Below, piece by piece: positions 7,548-16,366 of a DNA stretch of 61,270 bases. The position numbers and the translations under genes are program-made. Below the pieces are notes generated by a model. It was not told where the DNA came from. It searched no databases and saw only the letters and a program-made list of their open reading frames with translations. Each line of letters begins with the position of its first letter. Position 1 is the stretch's first letter. This DNA comes from CAYNWK01 sp964400875. Lineage in GTDB: Bacteria; Chloroflexota; Anaerolineae; Anaerolineales; UBA4823. The stretch is from the NCBI GenBank assembly GCA_964400875.1, contig CAYNWK010000009.1, positions 1 through 61,270 of the forward strand, written 5' to 3'.

Positions 7548-9104
7548 CTAAAGAAAATAATCGTCCGGTTGGGTATATTCCGGCGCCTGATCCTCTTCCT
7601 TGGTTTCCAGCAACGTGCTGCGAGCGTACAGATAGTTATATTCCTTCAGCCTGGCGCGTAAAGCTTCATCCAGGGCGTGAACGCCCATACGCCAGGTCCA
7701 GTTCCCGCGTGGGTTGCCTGGATAATTCATGCGCGCTTCGTTATCCAGGCTTAAGAAATCCTGCATCGGCGCAAGCGCAAAATCGGCTACCGAGGCCCAG
7801 GCTGCCCGAATCATGTCCCAGGAAATGTCGCTGCCGTCCCTGGCTAGGTAGCGGCGCGCGAATGCGCGTTCTAGCTCATCCACCCGCTTATACCAGCCTA
7901 GCGTGGTGTCGTTATCGTGAGTGCCGGTGTAGACGACGGTATTTTCCTCATAATTATGCGGGAGAAACAGGTCTGCAGGGTTGCCGTAAAAAGCGAAAAT
8001 CAGCACGCGCATGCCGGGTAAATCGAAATGTTCGCGTAATTCGATCACATCCGGTGTGATCACCCCCAGGTCTTCTGCAATGATTGGCAGCTCTCCAAAG
8101 GTTTCACTGAGTTTCTCCAAGAAATCCTTTCCCGGACCCGGCACCCAGTTCCCGTTGACCGCCGTTTCTTCTTCGGCTGGAATCTCCCAGTAGCCAGCAA
8201 ATCCGCGAAAATGATCCAACCGAACGATGTCCACCAGCTGCAGCACTGCCCGAAGGCGATTAATCCACCACTGGTAGCCGTCCTCCTGATGTCTTTTCCA
8301 GCGGTAGAGCGGGTTTCCCCACAGCTGGCCTGTTTCTGAAAAATAGTCCGGAGGGACTCCGGCTACGACAGTTGGGTTACCCTGGTCTCCCAGGAAGAAT
8401 AATTCTGGATGCGTCCAAACCTCGGCGCTGTCGTGGGCAACAAAAATTGGAATGTCCCCGATGATTTGGATATGCAGAGCGGCGGCGTGGTTGTGCAGCT
8501 TTTCCCACTGGCGATAGAAGATGTATTGGCGGAACTTCTGCTTTTCAATTGCCCGGGCGTAGCGCTGGCGGGCATTTTCGATGGCCTCCGGCTGGCGGTT
8601 GCGCAGCGGCGCAGGCCACTCAACCCAGGGGCCGCCGCCCTGATCCTCTTTTAATGCCATAAACAAGGCAAATTCGTGTAGCCAGTATGATTGTTCGTCT
8701 TGAAACTTCTCGAAGTCCTGTAAATCTTTCGCCGACGCTCGATTTTGGAAGCGAAGGTAAGCCCGATCGAGTAGTTGCAGCTTCCAGGGGATGACGGCGC
8801 CGAAATCCACGTGAGTATGGGGAAAATCCGGTCGATCTGCCAGATCTTCATCCACCAGGAAGCCTCTTTCGAGCAGGTCTGCCGGGCTGATCAGGTAGTA
8901 GTTTCCGGCAAAGGCGGAGAAACATTGGTAGGGGGAATCGCCAAATCCCGTCGGTCCAAGAGGGAGCACCTGCCATAGTCCTGTCCCGGTTTCGGCTAAG
9001 AAATCTACCCAGCGGTGGGCTTCCGGCCCGATATCCCCGATGCCGTATGGTCCAGGCAAGCTGGTTGGATGGAGCAAGATGCCTCCGGCGCGATTAAACT
9101 TCAT
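7548..9104 (-). CDS. malQ: 4-alpha-glucanotransferase (amylomaltase)
   Basis: A 518-residue GH77 enzyme that transfers alpha-1,4-glucan chains between malto-oligosaccharides. Diagnostic segments are GGILLHPTSLPGPYGIGDIG at the N-terminus, GDIPIFVAHDSAEVW, VRLDHFRGF (catalytic nucleophile Asp), IIAEDLGVITP (acid/base Glu), and YTGTHDNDTTLGW. The start is ATG 9104, since earlier in-frame codons would add residues not in the family. It overlaps the end of glgC by 11 bases, so the two are translationally coupled, joining glucan trimming to ADP-glucose supply. Confidence 0.96.
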   Translation of the reverse strand: MKFNRAGGILLHPTSLPGPYGIGDIGPEAHRWVDFLAETGTGLWQVLPLGPTGFGDSPYQCFSAFAGNYYLISPADLLERGFLVDEDLADRPDFPHTHVDFGAVIPWKLQLLDRAYLRFQNRASAKDLQDFEKFQDEQSYWLHEFALFMALKEDQGGGPWVEWPAPLRNRQPEAIENARQRYARAIEKQKFRQYIFYRQWEKLHNHAAALHIQIIGDIPIFVAHDSAEVWTHPELFFLGDQGNPTVVAGVPPDYFSETGQLWGNPLYRWKRHQEDGYQWWINRLRAVLQLVDIVRLDHFRGFAGYWEIPAEEETAVNGNWVPGPGKDFLEKLSETFGELPIIAEDLGVITPDVIELREHFDLPGMRVLIFAFYGNPADLFLPHNYEENTVVYTGTHDNDTTLGWYKRVDELERAFARRYLARDGSDISWDMIRAAWASVADFALAPMQDFLSLDNEARMNYPGNPRGNWTWRMGVHALDEALRARLKEYNYLYARSTLLETKEEDQAPEYTQPDDYFL

Positions 9105-10356
9105 AGGGCAACCTTTTCGTCTGAACGTAATCTTCACTCCTGACTACATCGCCAGGGTAATCTTGCGGGATCACATCGGTGGCGATCACGGCTCCGGGTT
9201 CAACATGCAACCCCGCGGTGACGTAGCTATTTTTCCCGATCATACAAATCCGTAATCCGCTTTCAGGGTCGATCATTCCCACCCGGGCGTTTTCTCCGAT
9301 GTGCACCTGTTTGTCGACGATCGTCCGTTCCACGATGGCGCCGGCTTCTACCACCGAATCGGTCAATATTACGGACTCACGCACCTGTGCGCCGGCTTCT
9401 ACCCTGACTCCCGGGGAAAGGATGCTGCGTTCGATTTTGGCTCCCGAAGCGACGACGCATCCATCCGTGATCATGCTGTTATGCACCTCGGCGCCGCTTT
9501 TAATGTGTACCGGAGCGCGTTCCTCGGTGCGCGTGTGGATGATCCAGGATCGGTCGTTGAGATCGATTGGGGGCGGATCGGATAACAGGTCCATATGCGC
9601 CTGCCAGTATGAATCAACGGTACCGACGTCGACCCAATAACCGGAATAAGGGAAGGCATACACTCGTGAGCCTTCGGTGACCATGCGGGGCAGGATATCC
9701 TTGCCGAAATCATGAGAGCTGCCGGAGCGTTCTCTGTCTTCCCATAGCACCCTGTCCAGCACCTGGAGGTTGAACAGGTAAACGCCCATATTGACCAAAT
9801 TGGAGGGCGGTTTTTCCGGTTTTTCGATGAAAGAGTCGACCTGGAAGGCTTCATCCACGCCGACGATCCCGAAGCGAGAGGCCTCGGCAAGCGGGACGCG
9901 GATCGTCCCCATGGTGACATCGGCGGCGTGATCCATATGGAAAGCGATCATCGCGTCGTAATTCATTTCGTAGATGTGATCGCCGGATAGTATCAGCACC
10001 AGATCCGGGTTGGTATTCTTGATAAAGCGGAAATTTTGTTGAACCGCATCTGCCGTTCCCAGGTACCAGTCCGACGCGCCGCGCGCTTTATACGGCGAAT
10101 AAATGCGCACGCCGCCAGTGAAATCCCGGTTCAGGTCCCACGGCCCGCCGGCGCCTATGTGATCGATCAGTGAGTGGGGCCGGTATTGTGCCAGGATCAT
10201 TACGTCGACTAATCCAGAATTTACGCAATTCGATAGGGTGAAATCGATAATGCGGTACTTTCCGGCGAAAGGCACTGCTGGTTTGGTTCTTTTTGCGGTG
10301 AGCGTACCCAGGCGTGATCCTTCACCACCTGCCAGGATAACGGCTCTGGTTTTCAT
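9094..10356 (-). CDS. glgC: Glucose-1-phosphate adenylyltransferase
   Basis: A 420-residue ADP-glucose pyrophosphorylase. The nucleotide-binding loop is ILAGGEGSRLGTLT near the N-terminus, followed by RTKPAVPFAGKYRIIDF, the sugar-phosphate site GTADAVQQN, and a C-terminal left-handed beta-helix of hexapeptide repeats. It makes ADP-glucose for glycogen synthesis and is normally under allosteric control. AGGAGG lies 6 bases before ATG 10356; longer in-frame starts lack a ribosome-binding site. It is the first gene of a glgC-malQ operon divergent from a GH57 gene. The glycogen synthase gene is not in this window. Confidence 0.96.
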   Translation of the reverse strand: MKTRAVILAGGEGSRLGTLTAKRTKPAVPFAGKYRIIDFTLSNCVNSGLVDVMILAQYRPHSLIDHIGAGGPWDLNRDFTGGVRIYSPYKARGASDWYLGTADAVQQNFRFIKNTNPDLVLILSGDHIYEMNYDAMIAFHMDHAADVTMGTIRVPLAEASRFGIVGVDEAFQVDSFIEKPEKPPSNLVNMGVYLFNLQVLDRVLWEDRERSGSSHDFGKDILPRMVTEGSRVYAFPYSGYWVDVGTVDSYWQAHMDLLSDPPPIDLNDRSWIIHTRTEERAPVHIKSGAEVHNSMITDGCVVASGAKIERSILSPGVRVEAGAQVRESVILTDSVVEAGAIVERTIVDKQVHIGENARVGMIDPESGLRICMIGKNSYVTAGLHVEPGAVIATDVIPQDYPGDVVRSEDYVQTKRLPYEV

Positions 10357-10406
10357 CGGTTGCCTCCTCGTTCTGCTGGGGGTAGGTCCTGTCTCCATTT
10401 TACACG

Positions 10407-10412
10407 ATTATA
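10407..10412 (-). promoter_or_regulatory. -10 box of the glgC-malQ operon
   Basis: TATAAT on the minus strand, about 50 bases upstream of the glgC ATG. A convincing -35 is not visible. Confidence 0.45.
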
Positions 10413-10564
10413 GTGGGCGCCGTTTCATTGATATTGCGGCTCTTAGTCCGCTGCGTTGTTGGGAAAGATATGTGCCCATTGCTTCCCATTTCAACGGAGA
10501 TTCTCGGAAAACCAATATTCCGGTTAGCTTTCAGAAAGGTGAAAATCTGGTCTATCCTTTCGGA

Positions 10565-10570
10565 TATAAT
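10565..10570 (+). promoter_or_regulatory. -10 box of the GH57 gene, near-leaderless mRNA
   Basis: TATAAT is followed by only 10 bases before ATG 10581, so the transcript would have a leader of about 3-4 bases and no Shine-Dalgarno sequence. Confidence 0.5.
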
Positions 10571-10580
10571 TAATACGAAG

Positions 10581-12017
10581 ATGTCAGCCAATTCATTCTG
10601 TATTCATGGCCATTTTTACCAGCCGCCACGGGAAGATCCGGTCACGGGGAGGATTCCACTAGAACGCGGCGCAGCACCCTACCAAAATTGGAATGAGCGC
10701 ATCCATGCCGAGTGCTACCGCCCTAACGCCGAATTAGGTAATTTTGGACATATCAGTTATAACGTCGGTCCAACCCTGTTCAACTGGATGGTCGAACACG
10801 ATCCGCTGACCTATGGTCTCATCGTGGCGCAAGATCGGGCCAACCTGGCGAAGTTCGGTGTGGGTAACGCAATGGCACAATCCTACAACCACACCATACT
10901 CCCCTTAGCTTCACCCACCGACAAAGTGGTTCAAGTAATGTGGGGGATAGAGGACTTCAAACACCGTTTTGGTCACGCTCCCCAGGGAATGTGGATTCCG
11001 GAAACAGCCATGGACCTGGAGACACTGGCAGTTTTGGCGGATTGTGGCATCCAATTCACGATTCTGGCTCCCTGGCAGGCGAAAACAGAGGGGATCGACA
11101 CCACGGAACCTTACTGGGTATCCCTTCCTGGTGGAAAACAAATCACCGTGTTCTTTTTCCAGCGCGAGCTGAGCGCCAGAATCAGTTTCGATCCGAACGC
11201 AACCGCCGATGCGGATAAATTCGTGCTCGACGAATTAGCTGGTTTGTATAATTCAGAAAAAGAAAAGAGGGCCGAACCTCAGCTGGTCTTGTTGGCTTCT
11301 GATGGTGAATTATACGGGCATCATAAGCCGAATAGAGAGCGTTTTCTCTCCCGGTTGGTAAACGGCGCCAGCAGCTCAGCAGGCATCCAACCGGTCTATC
11401 CCGGTCGATGGTTGCAAATGTATCCGGCGGTCAAGGAAGTCAGGCTGCGCGATTTCACTTCCTGGTCTTGCCATCATGGCGTTGAGCGCTGGCGGGATGA
11501 TTGCGCCTGTAACCCGGGCAGGGGAAAGTGGAAGCGGCCTCTACGCAAGGCGTTGGACCAGCTGGCCAACGAACTCGACTGGTTGTATTACGACTCCGTT
11601 TACCCGCTGATCTCAAAACCCAGGGTACTGCGGGAGCGATATATTCATGTCCTCTTAGGCAATGTGAATGTTGATCGGCTGATCAACGAGTTCGCCGGTC
11701 AGGCGCTGACCAGCGAACAAGTGCTGCGCATCCACTTGCTGCTGGAAGCCCAGCGCGAGCGCCAACGAATGTTTACCTCCTGCGGCTGGTTCTTCGATGA
11801 CTTCGATCGCCTCGAACCGAAGAATAACCTGGCTTATGCCGCACAGGCGGTCCGTCTTTCCCGCCTCGCAACGGGGGTGGACCTTGCGCCGCAAGCCAGC
11901 GCCAATCTGCGCCCGGTGAAGAGTGAGCGCACCGGTTTGCGCGGCGATACGGTCTTTGAAGACTTTATGCAACGTACCTGGGTGATGGGGCGTAAGAACC
12001 AGCCGGGCTTGCTTTGA
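10581..12017 (+). CDS. Glycoside hydrolase family 57 protein
   Basis: A 478-residue GH57-type (beta/alpha)7-barrel enzyme acting on alpha-glucans. The start SFCIHGHFYQPPRED carries the conserved HxHxxQP-like motif. Further GH57 regions are GMWIPETAMD (likely with the catalytic Glu), LLASDGELYGHH (with the catalytic Asp) and WSCHHGVERW. The frame is open 56 codons upstream, but ATG 10581 is preferred because the family homology begins there and a TATAAT lies just before it. It is divergent from glgC-malQ, forming a small glucan storage/mobilisation locus. Whether it hydrolyses or transfers is not decidable here. Confidence 0.9.
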   Translation: MSANSFCIHGHFYQPPREDPVTGRIPLERGAAPYQNWNERIHAECYRPNAELGNFGHISYNVGPTLFNWMVEHDPLTYGLIVAQDRANLAKFGVGNAMAQSYNHTILPLASPTDKVVQVMWGIEDFKHRFGHAPQGMWIPETAMDLETLAVLADCGIQFTILAPWQAKTEGIDTTEPYWVSLPGGKQITVFFFQRELSARISFDPNATADADKFVLDELAGLYNSEKEKRAEPQLVLLASDGELYGHHKPNRERFLSRLVNGASSSAGIQPVYPGRWLQMYPAVKEVRLRDFTSWSCHHGVERWRDDCACNPGRGKWKRPLRKALDQLANELDWLYYDSVYPLISKPRVLRERYIHVLLGNVNVDRLINEFAGQALTSEQVLRIHLLLEAQRERQRMFTSCGWFFDDFDRLEPKNNLAYAAQAVRLSRLATGVDLAPQASANLRPVKSERTGLRGDTVFEDFMQRTWVMGRKNQPGLL

Positions 12018-12041
12018 TACTCGTCTAGGGGGCGATTGCAG

Positions 12042-12638
12042 TTATTTTTTTAACCCATCGAACAACAAATTGAACGAAGACTCGATGTGTTGCTCTAAAT
12101 CGATCAGATCCGGATCATAAATCCACAGCAAGATGGTCCCCTCGATAAGCGCGCCGATCGCGATCGCGGATTCTTTGGACGATACCGTGCGTAGCTCTCC
12201 ACGGGCGATACCTTGTTCGATTAACGGAGTTAGCACTGCCAAAAAGCTGCGCAGATATTTCTTCAGCGTTCCACGGATTTCCTCTTGCCGCAGAGCCTGG
12301 GCGTAAAACTCATAGAACAGCGCGGAGTAACTTATAAACTCTGTTAGATCGGCAAAGGTTAGCTGGACGAATTTCAGTAACCGCTCGCGAGAACTGCCCG
12401 GCTCATCGCTGATGCCTTGGAGCTGGGCTAGTTCACGATTGAAAAGGTTCTCAAAGATGGCGGTGATGATGCCATCCTTGCTGTCAAAGTACCAGTATAG
12501 AGCGCCCTTACTCAAACCTGCTTCTTCGGCAATATCGTCCATGCGAGCTTCGTGAAAGCCAGAGCGGGCAAAAACGATCATCGCAGCTTCAACGATCTGG
12601 CTTTTCCGCTCTTCGCTGACGTCTGGTCGAGGGGACAT
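12042..12638 (-). CDS. TetR-family transcriptional regulator
   Basis: A 198-residue TetR/AcrR repressor. The N-terminal helix-turn-helix reads MDDIAEEAGLSKGALYWYF, typical of the family, and the remainder is the all-helical ligand-binding and dimerisation domain. It begins 6 bases after the P450 stop codon and is thus the second gene of a P450-tetR operon. The palindrome GACTG-GT-CAGTC ahead of the P450 gene is a plausible binding site, implying autorepression of the operon and relief by a P450 substrate or related lipid. Confidence 0.94.
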   Translation of the reverse strand: MSPRPDVSEERKSQIVEAAMIVFARSGFHEARMDDIAEEAGLSKGALYWYFDSKDGIITAIFENLFNRELAQLQGISDEPGSSRERLLKFVQLTFADLTEFISYSALFYEFYAQALRQEEIRGTLKKYLRSFLAVLTPLIEQGIARGELRTVSSKESAIAIGALIEGTILLWIYDPDLIDLEQHIESSFNLLFDGLKK

Positions 12639-12644
12639 AATTGA

Positions 12645-14039
12645 TTACTCCTTGAGCGCTCTCATCAGCAGTTTGCTGCTTGGTCGTAGCGTGACCAGGG
12701 GTTCCGGGAATACCGCGGTGCTGTTTTCCAGTTCAAGGCGGAACCTTTGGACAATGCAAGCGATAATCAGCTGGGCCTCGAAGTAGGCGAAGCTTTCACC
12801 AATGCACAGCCGCGGTCCGGCTCCGAAAGGGATAAACGTGAACCGCGGCCGTGCTTGGGATTGGAGCGAGTCAAAGCGGTCCGGATTGAAGCGCTCGGGT
12901 TCAGACCAGTAGTCCGGGTGACGGTGGATCGTATAGGGACTGATTACGACCAGCGAACCGGGGGCGATCTCGAATCCTTCAACCCTATCCGATTCAAGAG
13001 CTTTGCGGGTGATGATCCACGCCGGGGGGTATAGGCGGAGCGCCTCTTCGAAGACCATCCGAAGGTATGGTAAGTCGGGTAGAACATCGGTGGTGGGCAG
13101 CTTTCCAGCCAGTGCTTGTGAAACCTGGCGAGATAATTTCGTGAAAAACTGCGGGTTTCTGGCCAGCAAATACCAGGTCCAGGTGAGCGCGCTGGCGACG
13201 GTTTCGTGCCCGGCGATAATTAAGGTGATCACTTCGTCGCGCAGCTGCAGGTCGGTCATGCTTTCCCCGGTTTGTTCATCCTTGGCTTGCAGGAGCATAT
13301 CGAGCAAATCGAGCTCTCGTTCCAGTTTTTCTGTAGTTGAGGACTTCCGGCGCATGCTGATAAGTGCATAGACCGATTCGTCTAAATCCTTCAACGCCTG
13401 GCGGAAGGTGCGTTCTCTCGGGACGGGTATCCAGGATGGCAGCCGGATCGGGTTGCGCGCTTTGTGGATGATGTGATCCAGTGCAGTCATAACAGCACCG
13501 GTCAGGCGGTCAGCAGTTCCAGTCAGATCAGCGCTGAAAAGCGACTTGCCGACGATCTCCAGGGTCAGTCGCATCATTTCAGCGTCAACGTCGATGGCGG
13601 TGTCGCCGGCAAGGTGTGATTCCCATCCATCCAGCATCTTTTCCGTCGCCTGGGTGATCATCGTACCCAAAGACTGGATGCGGGTGCGGTGGAAAGCTGG
13701 CTGGATCAAACGACGCTGGCGGAGCCAGAAATCGCCATCGCTGGTCAACAGCCCGCGGCCTGTGATGGCGCTTAATAGATTGTATTGAAAGGTATCCTTG
13801 CTGTAATTCCGACTGTTGAGCTGCAGAACGTGTTGGATAGTATCCGGATGGTTGAGCAAATAAGCATGCAGCCATCCGATTTGAAAGTGTACTGCGTCGC
13901 CATACTCGGTTACGCTTTTAGAGAGCGCTTCGAGAGGGTTACGCTGAAGGATTCGAAGGTAGTTCAGCAGGGCGCGCCCAGTCGGCCCGGGCGGTATTCC
14001 TGCCTTATCAAGAGGTGGCGAATGGGATCGATCTGGCAT
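12645..14039 (-). CDS. Cytochrome P450 monooxygenase
   Basis: A 464-residue soluble P450. The I-helix oxygen-activation motif is AGHETVASALTW, the K-helix ExxR motif is EEALRLYPP, and the heme-thiolate loop is FGAGPRLCIGESFA. It lacks a fused reductase, so it needs separate ferredoxin or flavodoxin partners, which are not encoded nearby. The sequence style (KDTFQYNLLSAITGRGLLTSDGDFWLRQRRL) is that of bacterial P450s often acting on fatty acids, but the substrate is unknown. It is cotranscribed with the TetR regulator. Confidence 0.95.
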   Translation of the reverse strand: MPDRSHSPPLDKAGIPPGPTGRALLNYLRILQRNPLEALSKSVTEYGDAVHFQIGWLHAYLLNHPDTIQHVLQLNSRNYSKDTFQYNLLSAITGRGLLTSDGDFWLRQRRLIQPAFHRTRIQSLGTMITQATEKMLDGWESHLAGDTAIDVDAEMMRLTLEIVGKSLFSADLTGTADRLTGAVMTALDHIIHKARNPIRLPSWIPVPRERTFRQALKDLDESVYALISMRRKSSTTEKLERELDLLDMLLQAKDEQTGESMTDLQLRDEVITLIIAGHETVASALTWTWYLLARNPQFFTKLSRQVSQALAGKLPTTDVLPDLPYLRMVFEEALRLYPPAWIITRKALESDRVEGFEIAPGSLVVISPYTIHRHPDYWSEPERFNPDRFDSLQSQARPRFTFIPFGAGPRLCIGESFAYFEAQLIIACIVQRFRLELENSTAVFPEPLVTLRPSSKLLMRALKE

Positions 14040-14063
14040 GGTGGATCGTTCTGTTTATAAACC

Positions 14064-14075
14064 GACTGGTCAGTC
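14064..14075. promoter_or_regulatory. Putative TetR operator
   Basis: GACTG-GT-CAGTC is a perfect 5-bp inverted repeat with a 2-base centre, 25 bases upstream of the P450 start. On the minus strand it lies directly in TTGACTGACCAGTC, so it would overlap a TTGACT -35-like hexamer. Its form matches operators of many TetR repressors. Confidence 0.6.
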
Positions 14076-14130
14076 AATATCAGAATACTGGAAAGTGAGC
14101 GCGCTGTCAAGAGGGCGCACCTCGACTTTG

Positions 14131-14139
14131 TGGTATAGT
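14131..14139 (+). promoter_or_regulatory. Extended -10 promoter for the FAD oxidoreductase gene
   Basis: TGGTATAGT fits an extended -10 (TGn-TATAAT type). It lies 72 bases before ATG 14212 and about 55 bases from the TetR-type palindrome, so the two divergent promoters are separable. Confidence 0.45.
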
Positions 14140-14211
14140 CGCGGGTGCCAAAAGATAAGGGAACTTGGTTTAAGTTTATCCCATCAACATGTGCTTTTCA
14201 GGTTTAAGGCT

Positions 14212-15582
14212 ATGAAGCCTTCGTCACAGGTCATCATTTGTGGTGCCGGCATTGCTGGGATCAGCAGCGCTTATTTCCTGGCAAACAAATACGGGATTGA
14301 AGAAATTCTCCTGATCGATCCGCGGCCACCATTATCGTTGACAAGTGATAAATCCACAGAGTGTTACCGCAACTGGTGGCCTGGACCTGGGGATGCCATG
14401 GTTCAGCTGATGAACCGCAGCATCGATCTGTTGGAAAAACTGGCCGCTGAAAGCGACAATCGGTTCCAACTCAACCGCCGAGGATACCTCTATCTGACGG
14501 CAGACGTTGGCAGGGTTGAAAAATTTTATCAATTTGCTGCCGAACCCTCCCAATTAGGCGCAGGTCCGCTGCGAGTGCATACTGGTTCCAGTGACGACCC
14601 GAGCTACCAGCCGTCAATAGCAGATGGGTACGTTGGTCAGCCCGACGGCGCAGATCTCCTTCTGCATCCCGAGTTAATCCGTGAACATTATTCATACCTA
14701 GATGAGTCTGTCCTGGCCGCTCTACACGTACGGCGCGCCGGCTGGTTCAGCGCCCAACAGCTGGGTATGTATCTGCTCGAAGAAGCCCGTTCCCTCGGCG
14801 TGCAGCTCGTCCCGGGGGAGGTGACCGGCGTTGAAGTCCGGGCTGGGAGAGTGCGCGCGGTAGAGCTGGCTGACGGAACCCGGCTGGCGACGGAATATTT
14901 CATCAACGCTGCTGGGCCTTACCTGGACCCGGTCGGCCAGCTGCTTGGTATATCCTTGCCGGTGTTTAACGAGTTGCATCTAAAAGTGGCTTTCACCGAT
15001 CACTTACGCGTTGTCCCTCGGGAGGCGCCGCTGTTGATATGGACTGACCCTATCCATCTCCCCTGGTCTGTGGATGAGCGCTCCTTTCTAAAGCAGGAGC
15101 AGGAGTTGAACTGGCTCTTGGAGGAAATGCCCCCTGGAGCGCACGCCCGCCCGGAGGGTAGTTCGACCAGCCCGATTGTCTTGATGTTGTGGGATTATAA
15201 GGAAGCGCGTGTAGCCCCGGTGTGGCCGCCTCCTCTGGACGATCAATACCCGGATATCGTATTGCGTGGTCTGGCGCGCATGCTTCCCGGGTTGCGGGCA
15301 TACTTCGACAGGGCGCCACGACCTCGCCTGGACGGCGGCTATTATACGAAAACCCGCGAGAACCGCCCCCTGATCGGCCCGCTTCCGGTTCAGGGCGCCT
15401 ATGTAATCGGCGCGCTTTCTGGCTATGGTTTGATGGCCAGTTGCGCGGCGGGCGAGCTGATGGCCGATCATCTTTCCAGCGAAGGACTCCCGGATTACGC
15501 GCCGGCATTCAGCCTAGAACGCTACAATGACCCGGGATACCAGGCTTTATTGGAGACCTGGGCCGACTCAGGTCAGTTGTAA
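14212..15582 (+). CDS. FAD-dependent oxidoreductase, DAO family (sarcosine/dimethylglycine oxidase-like)
   Basis: A 456-residue protein with an N-terminal dinucleotide-binding motif VIICGAGIAGISSAYFLA, then CYRNWWPG as in sarcosine/dimethylglycine oxidoreductases, a substrate-domain region, and the C-terminal FAD contact GAYVIGALSGYGLMASCAAGE. The family oxidises N-methyl or primary amines of amino acids to imines. The frame extends upstream but ATG 14212, just before the FAD motif, is the only start that fits. It is divergent from the P450-tetR pair, and a metabolic link is possible but unproven. Confidence 0.87.
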   Translation: MKPSSQVIICGAGIAGISSAYFLANKYGIEEILLIDPRPPLSLTSDKSTECYRNWWPGPGDAMVQLMNRSIDLLEKLAAESDNRFQLNRRGYLYLTADVGRVEKFYQFAAEPSQLGAGPLRVHTGSSDDPSYQPSIADGYVGQPDGADLLLHPELIREHYSYLDESVLAALHVRRAGWFSAQQLGMYLLEEARSLGVQLVPGEVTGVEVRAGRVRAVELADGTRLATEYFINAAGPYLDPVGQLLGISLPVFNELHLKVAFTDHLRVVPREAPLLIWTDPIHLPWSVDERSFLKQEQELNWLLEEMPPGAHARPEGSSTSPIVLMLWDYKEARVAPVWPPPLDDQYPDIVLRGLARMLPGLRAYFDRAPRPRLDGGYYTKTRENRPLIGPLPVQGAYVIGALSGYGLMASCAAGELMADHLSSEGLPDYAPAFSLERYNDPGYQALLETWADSGQL

Positions 15583-15718
15583 TCCCAGCTCTGACCCAAG
15601 CTGTCTCAATCTCTTGGGGTACAATAAATACCAATGTTGAGCCTGGGCGGGCTAATATACCCGCTGGTTGAGCTTACTAAAAGGGGATTCACTTGTTCGA
15701 CTAAAGGAGTTATTTTTC

Positions 15719-16126
15719 ATGACCAACAGAGTACGAGATTGGATGAGCACGCCTGTGCTGGTCATTGATCCCGATACAAGCGTTTCTTATGCGCTCACGA
15801 TGATGCGACGGCGAAACGTGCACAGTCTGGTGGTAAATATCACCGACGATAGTGTGACCTACGGAATCATCACCAGTACTGATATTCGTGACCGGATCGT
15901 CGGCGAAGATCGCAACCCTTCGGAGACCAGGGTGCGGGACATCATGACCGCGCCGGTGGTCACCGCGAAACCAAATTGGACGCTTAAGGAATGTTCGATC
16001 AAGATGCAGCAGCATAATATCCATCACATGCCTGTCGCCGATCAAAATGGCGAGCTAGTGGGCATAATCTCGGCGACGGATATTTTTGTCGCGGCTGAGG
16101 AGATCGGTTGGGGACAGGAAAAGTAA
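15719..16126 (+). CDS. CBS-domain pair protein
   Basis: A 135-residue protein made of two CBS domains (about 6-60 and 72-130): VRDWMSTPVLVIDPDTSVSYAL and VRDIMTAPVVTAKPNWTLKE are the paired starts, and each ends in a SxTDI motif (ITSTDI, ISATDI). Such stand-alone pairs bind adenine nucleotides and act as energy sensors on a partner protein. AAAGGAG precedes the ATG. It lies about 240 bases upstream of the pyruvate dehydrogenase operon, with a new promoter between them, so a regulatory link is only a possibility. Confidence 0.92.
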   Translation: MTNRVRDWMSTPVLVIDPDTSVSYALTMMRRRNVHSLVVNITDDSVTYGIITSTDIRDRIVGEDRNPSETRVRDIMTAPVVTAKPNWTLKECSIKMQQHNIHHMPVADQNGELVGIISATDIFVAAEEIGWGQEK

Positions 16127-16138
16127 TAGGACCCGTTC

Positions 16139-16147
16139 TGGTATAAT
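16139..16147 (+). promoter_or_regulatory. Extended -10 promoter of the PDH operon
   Basis: TGGTATAAT matches an extended -10 exactly. Transcription would start near 16154, leaving a leader of about 210 bases before pdhA. I see no riboswitch consensus in that leader, and no small gene. Confidence 0.5.
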
Positions 16148-16366
16148 TTTAAATTGTTGACTTATCGATTATTAAGCATTTAGGTCTCGCGGTTCGTCAG
16201 AAATAGGGGATGTTTGGGTAGGCAGCGCCTGCTTGAACTTCCTTGTTATCCTCATCAGCCTGAATAACTTCTGACCTCGTCAAAAATAAACGATCCTCTC
16301 CCTGACGCAGGAAATGCGCGGGGTGCTAGTGGGTGGATTATGTTAGATCGGAGGCTTTAAGCTCGC

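Noticed and set aside
10413..10580. 56-codon N-terminal extension of the GH57 gene
   Set aside because: Family homology begins at 10581, and the extension spans the divergent promoters.
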